A DNA stretch of 64,000 nucleotides from Saussurea involucrata. Lineage: Eukaryota; Streptophyta; Magnoliopsida; Asterales; Asteraceae. A program made the translations under genes and the position numbers. Shown one piece after another: positions 56,346 to 64,000 of the stretch (within the stretch, counting starts at the first letter, position 1; each line of letters begins with the position of its first letter). The stretch lies in contig CM066313.1 in NCBI GenBank assembly GCA_033807775.1, positions 86,677,484 to 86,741,483 of the forward strand, read 5' to 3'. Below the pieces are notes generated by a model. That model saw only the letters and a list, made by a program, of their open reading frames with translations. It ran no database searches and was not told the DNA's origin.

Positions 56346-57368
56346 TTACTCCATGAGCTCTTGATTTCGGCGCATGAGTTCTATAAGATCAGGCGTTGAG
56401 TGGTTGTTATGCTGTGCTGGAACTGCAGGCGATGGAGAATCCTGAGTGATTGAGCCAACAATAGGTTGAGGCCTAGGCTGTTGCCTTTGGTTACCCGAGT
56501 TCCTTGGATGTTTTGGGCAATCAGACCCATAGTGACGTGGTTGTGTGATCCCACACCAGCGACATTTTCGAACTGGGCAGTTGAGGAGAAGGTGGGAAAT
56601 AGAATGACAGAATGTGCATTCACTGTTGTTTCCCTTGCCCGCAGATTTAGACTGGTCATGGGTGCCCCATTTACCTTTTGCCTTTCCTGAGTTGGAAGTG
56701 TAGAGCACAGTATCTGATGGTAGAGGAAAACGCTGTTGAAGACGAGTTTCTTCACTCAGCAGTTCAGTAATGGCTTGTTCAAGAGTAGGTAATGGATGTC
56801 GATGTAGAAGCGATGCTCGAACGTTCTCAAAGCGATCAGTGAGGCCCATGAGAATAGTAATCAAATGCAATTGACTGAAGTAAGCAGTAAACTTTCGAGC
56901 TGTTTCATCGAAGATTTGAGGTGCACCCAGGCTCAGATGATCTCTAAGAGCTTGCATCTCAGAGATGTAGGAGTTGATGGACTGATCAGACAGCTGTCTT
57001 TTGTTTTGGAAGGTAGTCCACAACTGATATTGATGGGATAAGCCTGTAGAAGTGTACCTATTTGCAATAAAATCCCACAGACATTTTGCTGTTGTATAAC
57101 CGAGAAATTGCTGATTGATTTCAGTAGTTGTAGAGGCATATATGAACCCGAGGATGCGAGCGTTTGCGATATCCCAATCATTCATACGTTTTGCGAAATC
57201 AACTGCACTTTCCTGGTCTTCTTGAACAGGAATGATAGACGTACCCATGACATAGGTATAGAGTCCATGAGACTTCAGAAGAATGGACATATGATGATGC
57301 CATAGGACGTAGTTGTTCCCGTTTAGAACAACTGAGATAGGATTGGAGTGGCTAGCATTGAGAGCCAT
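56346..57368 (-). CDS. Gag of copia element, 340 residues
   Basis: An open UBN2-type gag. It starts with a short Asn/Ser segment and NGNNYVLWHHHMSILLKSHG near residues 17-36, with a helical core to about residue 215. A CCHC-like knuckle CTFCHSISHLLLNC lies near 249-262, followed by a second Cys/His cluster (CRWCGITQPRHYGSDC, about 267-282). The tail is Gln/Pro-rich. The stop TAA at 56346-56348 is in the same frame as protease and pol downstream, separated by a second TAA 33 bases later. Confidence 0.85.
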   Translation of the reverse strand: MALNASHSNPISVVLNGNNYVLWHHHMSILLKSHGLYTYVMGTSIIPVQEDQESAVDFAKRMNDWDIANARILGFIYASTTTEINQQFLGYTTAKCLWDFIANRYTSTGLSHQYQLWTTFQNKRQLSDQSINSYISEMQALRDHLSLGAPQIFDETARKFTAYFSQLHLITILMGLTDRFENVRASLLHRHPLPTLEQAITELLSEETRLQQRFPLPSDTVLYTSNSGKAKGKWGTHDQSKSAGKGNNSECTFCHSISHLLLNCPVRKCRWCGITQPRHYGSDCPKHPRNSGNQRQQPRPQPIVGSITQDSPSPAVPAQHNNHSTPDLIELMRRNQELME

Positions 57369-57424
57369 TTGAATAGATTCTAGAATTTAGAGAAATACTG
57401 TTCCGGACTTAGACACTAACAGTT

Positions 57425-57800
57425 CCGGAAATTAAAAGTGACAGCAGTTTGCGGAAGTTTCAGATTCCGGAAGACACAAAAATTGTGGAAGGCACAAAAT
57501 TGCGGAAGTCACAAAAGATTGCGGAAGTCACAAAAATTGCGGAAGTTGGGTTGCGGAAGTCACAAAATTGCGGAAGTCACAAAATTGAGGAAGTCACAAA
57601 AAATTGCGGAAGTTGGGTTCCGGAATTCAGGAAACAACAGGTTCTGGAAGAGAGCAGTTCTGGAATTCAGATAAAATCAGCAGGTTCCGGAAGTAAGATT
57701 CCAGAAGTAAGGGTTGTTCCGGAAGTTTCAGATTCCGGAAGACAAGTTACGGAAGTAAGGTTCCGGAAGTAAGGGCAGTTCCGGAAGGTTAAGTTCCGGA
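57425..57800. repeat. GGAAGT repeat leader (TTCCGGAAGT / TTGCGGAAGT)
   Basis: Around 25 copies of TT(C/G)CGGAAGT, many in TTGCGGAAGTCACAAAA tandem units, fill the leader between primer-binding site and gag. TTCCGGAA is a perfect palindrome. Confidence 0.85.
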
Positions 57801-57911
57801 AGTTCGGGCGATTTAGCGAAAAACAAAAAGACAGAAAGCGAAAGACGAGACAAGTAATCGAATGGCAAGTAAGCAGAAATCAAACAAGTGAATAGAGGAT
57901 ACTTACCTACA

Positions 57912-57923
57912 GCTCTGATACCA
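57912..57923 (-). other. Primer-binding site (initiator tRNA-Met)
   Basis: The minus strand reads TGGTATCAGAGC directly adjacent to the 5' LTR. Confidence 0.9.
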
Positions 57924-58129
57924 TGTTAGAATTGGAGAGTTGATCAATCGATATGTAAATGAGAGAGACGAGAGACTGGAATCGGTGGCCGTGTTTCATA
58001 TATCAGAGAATGGTTACAAAAGAGATTAACCTAATTATGAAGGAGAAGAGAACTATTTATACAGCCTAAGTTTCAAGTAATTATAGATTAGCCCTTGAAC
58101 TATTCATATATACAAATATAACTCTAACA
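57924..58129 (-). repeat. 5' LTR of copia element
   Basis: 206 bp. TSD TATGC follows at 58130-58134. Confidence 0.93.
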
Positions 58130-58134
58130 TATGC

Positions 58135-58209
58135 ATCTCAAATTATGCATATATGCACATTGGTTTGTAAGGGTGCAACAAATACATGGTTTGTATTTGA
58201 TTTGTATCT

Positions 58210-58210
<1 letters not shown>
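58135..58210. repeat. Right half of the inverted repeat split by the copia element
   Basis: Inverted match to 52726-52800, see that entry. Confidence 0.55.
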
Positions 58211-58266
<56 letters not shown>

Positions 58267-58270
58267 ATGC
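58211..58270. repeat. (TA)n(TG)n(CG)n microsatellite
   Basis: A run of TA, then TG, then GC repeats ending GCACGCATGC. Confidence 0.9.
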
Positions 58271-59424
58271 AAAAACATAGACGGTGAGTCTACAAGAAAA
58301 CAAGCTGAGAGATAAAGAAATAACCATGATCCAGAATTGTGTGTAGTCTCCCATGTACAGTCAGATTCTACCAAAAACGCTCTTGCTGCTAGCATAAGAC
58401 ATTTCTTTCCATTTTTGGCTAGAGAAAACGTCTGTTAATCAATAAATATTACTTTTATAACAGTTTTGGAGTGCTTCCCTTTGAACTGTCGGAACCATGT
58501 TCAATTCATAGGCTCCACAAGAGATATATGTGAGATAAAAGTGAACGAAATTACGTTTAAGAAGGTTTTGAAAATGATAGGAATAAATCATGCATATCAA
58601 ATTTAACAACCTCTTCACCGTTATTGATTAAGAAGCCTTTGCAAAAAAGATTGTAGAGTTCCTTTTTTGTTGTCCATTGCATACTATCTTTTGACCACTT
58701 GATTACTTCTTCATAATCATTTGGCAATTTTGGTTCCCAATCTTTGTCTGAATCTGATATTGGTTGCATATCCACCTTCTCATCCTCCAAAGCTTCATGT
58801 TCCACCTATAAAACATACCCATATTATTGGACTTTGATTTCACAATAGAAGAAAATATCATATTCTCCCGATTGTTCCATTTGATACCTTTCCAATTTGT
58901 ATTTGAGGGATAAATACATCCGTCTGCTGAAGTCCGTCACTCTGACTAAGTATTTGAACACAAGGTTTACTGTACATGTAAGTGATTTGCGGAGACAAGA
59001 ATCGAGTTTTGATATGTGCTTCGAAGTCCATATTATATGCTTGATAACTGCCCTCTGCAAATCCGACATGAAGAAGCAGCAAAGAAGGATACGCACGTAG
59101 TTACAAATTCTAAAGCTCAAAAACCTAAAATGAGGTTGTAGGAGGAGGAGAACTGATCACCTTGAATTCTCTTTAGAAAAATGCCCATAATTACGGTTTT
59201 CTAATCTCAAAAATTCTGCTGCTGATATCATTGCACAATGTTCTCCATTTTTGTTTAATGAAAACCACTGTCCATTAAATAAGTACAAATCAGTTCGGAT
59301 GTACTTTTCTTTATTTTTGCGTACATTTATAGCATAGATGTTGGAGCAAAAATATCTTATAAATTTCCAAAATCTTTAATTTATTTTGGCATGTGTGTTG
59401 CCATTGGTGGTTGTTGCGTTTGGT

Positions 59425-59709
59425 CACTACCAAACGAAAGACTTTTGCCTACGAACTTTTCCCTGCGAAATCTGTCGCTAACGGGTGATTTGTCACAAAA
59501 CCGTCAGAAAAGTTGGTGGGTAAATTTTTTGTGGGTAATGCAAATTTGTGACAGATTACTCAGGGATTCTCTCGATGATCCATGGGTATTTTCTCAAAAA
59601 ACATCGGATTTTATCGAACCATTGATATTTTCTGGGTAATCCCCGGGTAATAACCAACGGAAATTTCCTTGGATGAATTTTGTGGGTAAAAGTCATTTGT
59701 TTTGTAGTG
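59425..59709. mobile_element. CACTA-type MITE
   Basis: It begins CACTACCAAACGAAAGAC and ends GTCATTTGTTTTGTAGTG, with GGT on both sides (59422-59424, 59710-59712). The interior has inverted words such as TGGGTAAT/ATTACCCA. A second copy in opposite orientation lies at 61311-61580 inside the neighbouring gene. Confidence 0.8.
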
Positions 59710-60149
59710 GGTAGCACCAGTAGTGTGGTTAGGTTTAAAATCGCATTATTAACATATCATTTTGTAGGTGAAATATATACTCTACAATACTTGGTATTAA
59801 TCAAGTGAAATTCCAGAAATTAAGCTATAGTTGGTTAACATTATATACATCACAAGTTACGCTTCATAAAAGTTTGAAATATGAAGCTTGTTGGTGGTTA
59901 TTATCATATCTCTGTATTTGACCTTAGACATGAAACGCTGGCGAACAGTGCAATTCCTTTTATCAATGGTAGTCTGTAACATTAATTAGTTTTATCTTGA
60001 ACTAGAAAGGATTGCAATCAATGGCATGTGCAGAACTATATATAAATGCCCAAAGTCAATCCTCTGTCTATTGGTTGATCCGATTTACGCTTTTCAACTT
60101 CTTTCCTTCCAATTGATGGATCTCAAAACGTGCAAAGAACTTTTGCATA
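59710..60149. other. Spacer between PP2 loci, no gene seen
   Basis: AT-rich; the short ORFs here have no recognisable similarity. Confidence 0.4.
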
Positions 60150-60395
60150 TATATCGTGGGTGGAGTGGTACGGGGGTCAAGGGTTGGATGGCTAGCTTTT
60201 TTTAGTGTTTGGTGTTCGCGGTGCCGTGATTATGTTGGCCTGGCTTTTTGTCTTGCTATTTTTCTCCTTTTTGTTGGCTCTCCTTGTTTGTTTTGTTGGT
60301 TCTTTCTATTTCTTGTAGAAAGTGTTTCCAACATTCCCTCTAGTTCCCTTTGTTGTTTTGGGGTAATAAATTTTGCTTTCCCTTCAAAAAAACTG
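60150..60395 (+). mobile_element. Possible 5'-truncated LINE or other poly-A retroelement
   Basis: A T/G-rich segment ends in a GGGTAATAAATTTTGC signal followed shortly by a short A tract (TTCAAAAAAA). This resembles the 3' UTR of a plant L1-type element. No clear target duplication; TTGCATAT upstream and TGCATGCATA downstream are only loosely alike. Confidence 0.35.
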
Positions 60396-60755
60396 CATGC
60401 ATAAGAAATGTTTATTTCCAGCTGTTATAGCATAAACAATTGTGAGTGGTTATCATGTATCCATATGTGACCTTAGGCATCAAACAATGCAATTCCAGAA
60501 AGCAGAGAGTTAAGTCATGCTTATGTTTTCAGAAAATCATATCCAAATGGGTGTTAACTCTCAAGCAACATAGCAAGAGGTTTTCTGTTTGATGTGAATG
60601 TTAAAACCAATAAAGCCTGATAAAATGTTATTAATTATTTTCATGTGAATATTAATTATTTCTAAATTATTTTATAAAGCATGATAAAATGTTAAAAACA
60701 ATAAGTTATCTTTACATTTCAAGCATTTCGATCTGGATCATAAAAGAAAGATAAT
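60396..60755. other. 3' flank of kinase-PP2 gene
   Basis: AT-rich sequence downstream of the stop codon at 60756. No separate gene seen; it may hold the 3' UTR. Confidence 0.4.
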
Positions 60756-63700
60756 CTACAAGCGTTTAAGCTCGATGCCTTGAACAATAAGCCCTTTAAA
60801 TATGTTTTGAGCAGAATTGAACAAGCTAAAGTCCATCAAAATGGTTTCAGAGGTAGTAGTGGTTCGAAATTCCCATACTTGAACTTCCATCCAACCATCG
60901 TTTCTCAGCTGTGGAAGGCCTTTCCTTTTGGGTGTATCCAATGGATTGTGGGTGTTTTGATCACCCTTTGGTCTAATAACTGGGGTTTGAGGACTAAGTA
61001 AATATATAAACCAGAATTCAGCCGCATGACAATCGTCCAAATCAAAATAGAAATCTCTCACTTCCACAGGAGCCTTAAATTTGAAGGGGTTTTCTGTTAT
61101 TTTGTAGACAAGGTAACATGCGTATGTTGATTGTGGCAATAACATTTGGGATTTGATTTTGCATGCAATTTTAAATAGAGAACAAGAAGCATCATAAGCC
61201 GCTTCTCCAAATCTGCAAAAAGAAAAAAAAAACATATTGCGTGTAATAGAAATGTTAAAATTGGACAAGATACTCATGCAATTAGATTTGAAAAGTTGCA
61301 AGGGTCCGTGCACCGCAAAATAAATGACTTTTACCCACAAAATTCACCCGGAGAAATTTTCATCTGTTATTACCCAGGGATCACCTAGAAAATACCAATG
61401 CTTCGGTAGAATCCGATGTTTTTCGAGAAAATACCTTTGGATCACCTAGAGAATCCCTGGGTAATCTGTCACTGATTTGCATTACCCACCAACTTTTGTG
61501 ACGGCTTTGTGACAAATCGCCCTTTAGCGACAGATTTCCTAAGGAAAAGTTCGTAGGTAAAAGCCTTTCGTTTAGTAGTGATTAGAAGTCATCTCATGCA
61601 TGTGTTACATTCTGGTTTTCTAAAGGAGGAAAAGATTATATTAGTCATTTATATCATGTTATGTCGAAATAGCTAGAGTAACACAATGGGTATCATAAAC
61701 ATATTGATGTTACTTGTAACTTTAAACACATATGTGAGTTGATTTTGCAAATAAGCACCCAATTTCAAGGAATGAACATAAAAAAAAAGTTAATTAGTAG
61801 GTGGGCTACAAACCCTCCAATGCTGGGTGAATTAGTGGATGCCCAACTAATTGTTAACAAGCTTGGTAGCAAGTGCCCATTACCCAAAAATCTTGGTGCA
61901 TGTATATGCAAAAGATTAACATTTCTACAACAAAACAGGTTGGAATTTGAGAAAGAACCTTGATTCTGATAGAGACTGCCATGTCCATTCGGATTCTACC
62001 AAAGCCGCTCTTGCTGATAGCATATAACGATTCTTCCCATTTTTGGCTAGAGAGAAGTACTGTAAATTAATAAATTTGTAAGTATCGTTATAACAATTCC
62101 AGACTGACTCCTTTTGAACAAGTGGAATAACCATATACATAGGCTCCACAACAACTACATGTGAGAAAAAAATGTGAAAAAAATGTGTTAGAAGGTTTCA
62201 AAAGTGATATGAATGAATCATTCCAATAAAGTTTACCTCTTCACCATCATTGATTAAGAAGCCTTTGCAAAAAAGAGAGTAGAGTTCCTTTTTCGTTGTC
62301 CATTCCATACTATCTTTTGCCCACTTGATTATTTCTTCATAATCACTTGGCAAAATTTGTTCCCGATCTATGTCTAATTCCGATATTGATTGAATATTGA
62401 TCTTATCATCCTCTGATGCTTCATCTTCCACCTAGAATTAAAACATTCCCAATATGTTGCATTTGTTACCAAAAATTTCTTTTCCTCAAAAAGGTAGGTG
62501 AGACATATGGTCTCAGCTGCATCCACATCCATCTTGCTAGAGACCTTGCAAGATGACATGGCTTGCCATGTGAATAGCAAGGTATTGCAAGATACTCTTA
62601 CACTTGCTAAATTAGCAAGGTCTTGCAAGATGTAGGACCCACTACATTTAATAAATTAATAATGTCATTTTTATAATATTGGTTTATTATATATTTTTGT
62701 TTCATTAGTTTATTATATTATATTATAATATTGTAAGTGGGGACCACTTTAGAAATGAGTTTGGTCTTGCATTGATGTAGGAAATATTATTGCAAAACTG
62801 ACGTGCCTCTTTATGAAGGACTTTGGTCTTGCACTAATGCGGATGGTCTTAAACACTAAAAACAACATAAAGTACACAAATAAACCGGTAGTAATAGTAA
62901 TATTTGTCAGCTTACTTTTTCCACGGGTCGAAACTCGATGCCTTCTACTTTGAGTGAAACATGACTGTATTGGTATGCGCTGCCGCGAAACTGAATTTTG
63001 AGGTCAAATGTTCTCTTGTCGCTAGTAAACTGATATAATTCAGTCTTCATCCATCCACCTTCCATCTCCTCTACATGGTATGCTATTGAAGATTTTGTTT
63101 CCCCTTCTAATTTGTATTTGAGGCCTAAACAACCATTTAACAAATCAAATGATTTGAAGACAAGGTTTATTGTGTAAGTGATTCCTGGCGACAAGAATCG
63201 AGTTCTCGCATGTGTATTGAATCTCGCAGCAATTCCTAGATAACAGCCCTCGGGGAATCTGTCATGAAGAAGCAGCCAAGAATGATACATAACTACATAT
63301 ATATACACACATATATGAAATACTCTCAAAAACCTAAAAACAAAAGGGTGGGAGAGGAGGAAAGCTCACCTTGAATTCTCTAAAGACGAAAAATCATATT
63401 TATTGCTTGTAATGGAAAGTTCTGCTGCAGATATCATTTCTACATGTTCTCCCTTCTTATTTAAAGAAAACCACTGTCCATTATAACTACAAATTAGTTC
63501 AACGGATGTAAGATTATAAATTCTAATTTAAAGGCAACTTACAGAAATCAACCAATTACCGTTTTACCCCCGTTAACAAGGATCCCTTTGGACAGAATCA
63601 TCTCCAGTTCCACTTTGGATCTGTATTCTTCGGTCTTGATTATCCTTTCGTAGTCCTTTATTTGAGAAATCTCCAGTTCCACTTCAAGTGCAATCTCAAG

Positions 63701-64000
63701 TTCTTTCACAACATGAGCCATCGTTGGCCGTTCTTCACGTGAACTTTGCAAACAACGGTATGCAATGTCTGAAAATGTTTTCAAAGAACTTGAATCCATT
63801 TCTTGCATCAGATCTTGAAAGATAATATCGGCCATATTCTTCTGTTCGTAGCTTTGTTTCCATGTTCGCACTAAAGTCTCCCACTGACCATTATTATATC
63901 TAAAACATAATCTCCAGCATAGTACTTCAAACAGCACCACACCAAAAGAGTACACGTCCGACTCTTTCGATAAAAATCCCATCTCCATATATTGCGGATC
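60756..64000 (-). CDS. Kinase-PP2-PP2 receptor-like gene, partial at window end
   Basis: Six exons with GT..AG borders: 64000-63560, 63473-63370, 63258-62916, 62431-62237, 62059-61959, 61212-60756. They sum to 547 codons including the stop, with all phases consistent and no internal stop. Exon 1 is the C-lobe of a Ser/Thr-type kinase (KESDVYSFGVVLFEVLCW, then SREERPTMAHVVKELEI). The P-loop and catalytic loop lie outside the window. Exons 2-3 form one PP2 (phloem lectin-like) domain (WFSLNKKGEHVEMISAAEL, FPEGCYLGIAARFNTHARTR). Exon 4 is a linker with DYEEIIKWAKDSMEWTTKKE. Exons 5-6 form a second PP2 domain (KNGKNRYMLSARAALVESEW, STYACYLVYKI, MEVQVWEF). The likely role is a signalling kinase with carbohydrate-binding tails, inferred from the domains. 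An odd point is that exon 5 starts with Tyr where its paralogues have Trp. Confidence 0.88.
61311..61580. mobile_element. CACTA-type MITE in intron 5
   Basis: Inverted copy of the MITE at 59425-59709. Its right end is TTTAGTAGTG, while its left end has mutated to CACCGCAAAATAAATGAC. It lies in the intron between exons 5 and 6, leaving splice sites intact. Confidence 0.75.
62490..62860. mobile_element. Possible MITE in intron 3
   Basis: GCAAGGTATTGCAAGAT/GCAAGGTCTTGCAAGAT repeats and GGTCTTGCA(T/C)T words bracket an AT-rich core. AATGCGGATGGTCTTA at the right looks like an end seen in non-autonomous DNA transposons, but inverted termini could not be fixed. Confidence 0.35.

Larger units (their letters stand above)
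52889..58129 (-). mobile_element. Nearly intact Ty1/copia element in a PP2 intron
   Basis: The 206-bp LTRs (52889-53094, 57924-58129) differ at six positions by my count. The flanks are TATGC on both sides (52884-52888, 58130-58134). The primer-binding site (57912-57923) touches the 5' LTR and a long G tract (53095-53109) precedes the 3' LTR on the minus strand. Gag and pol lie in one reading frame, interrupted only by three stop codons. The element lies in the last intron of PP2 pseudogene 3. Confidence 0.93.

Noticed and set aside
60150..60404. Membrane-protein gene (hydrophobic 82-residue ORF)
   Set aside because: The hydrophobicity comes from a T/G-rich non-coding stretch ending in a poly-A-like tail. 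A truncated retroelement is more likely.

Overview
The window is a stretch of flowering-plant nuclear DNA, very probably a eudicot and most likely a daisy-family (Asteraceae) genome. The evidence is the density of Ty1/copia elements primed by initiator tRNA-Met (TGGTATCAGAGC), intron-bearing genes with GT..AG boundaries, AT-rich spacers, and a tandem family of receptor-like kinase genes fused to phloem-protein-2 (PP2) domains. The family-level assignment is from memory of such genes and elements, not from a search. No rRNA, tRNA, CRISPR or prokaryotic feature was seen.

Layout. 1-874: AT-rich spacer. 875-17085: a candidate small Helitron split by a 15.6-kb Sirevirus-like copia element (1251-16816, minus strand, 5-bp TSD AAATG) whose env-like ORF is itself split by a 2.0-kb solo LTR (4373-6382, TSD TCTGA). 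17126-17494 and 20821-21193: MITEs. 17667-19525: a Mutator-like element with about 200-bp inverted repeats and a 9-bp TSD that carries intron-containing pieces of a B-type cyclin gene and a probable PPR piece (Pack-MULE). 21230-22311: PP2 remnant 1, invaded by a CACTA-type MITE and, in the next intron, by a degenerate copia element (22370-27536) that itself contains a TRIM (26210-26731, TSD GGGCT). 27668-32400: LTR-like repeats, then a candidate Helitron end with pieces of a DRG-type GTPase gene and a pirin-like gene. 32416-43265: a young Sirevirus-like copia element with an extra 186 bp of its own 5' leader and gag beyond the 3' LTR, all inside one 5-bp TSD. 44247-44860: a kinase-domain remnant. 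44865-47991: two copia fragments in opposite orientations. 49266-59267: a PP2-PP2 pseudogene whose last exon is split by a gag-only retrotransposon (49720-51580) and whose preceding intron holds a nearly intact copia element (52889-58129). 60756-64000: an apparently intact gene of the same family, cut by the window end, encoding the C-lobe of a protein kinase followed by two PP2 domains.

Reading the region as a whole, the host content is one gene family (kinase-PP2-PP2, all minus strand) duplicated in tandem. The copy at the right end still reads through. The others have been pulled apart by successive transposon insertions, most of them datable relative to each other by nesting and target-site duplications. 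The less expected biology is in the transposons: the two gene-fragment capture elements, the aberrantly extended copia integration, the palindrome arrays in the non-coding parts of the large copia element, and the gag-only element inside a host exon.
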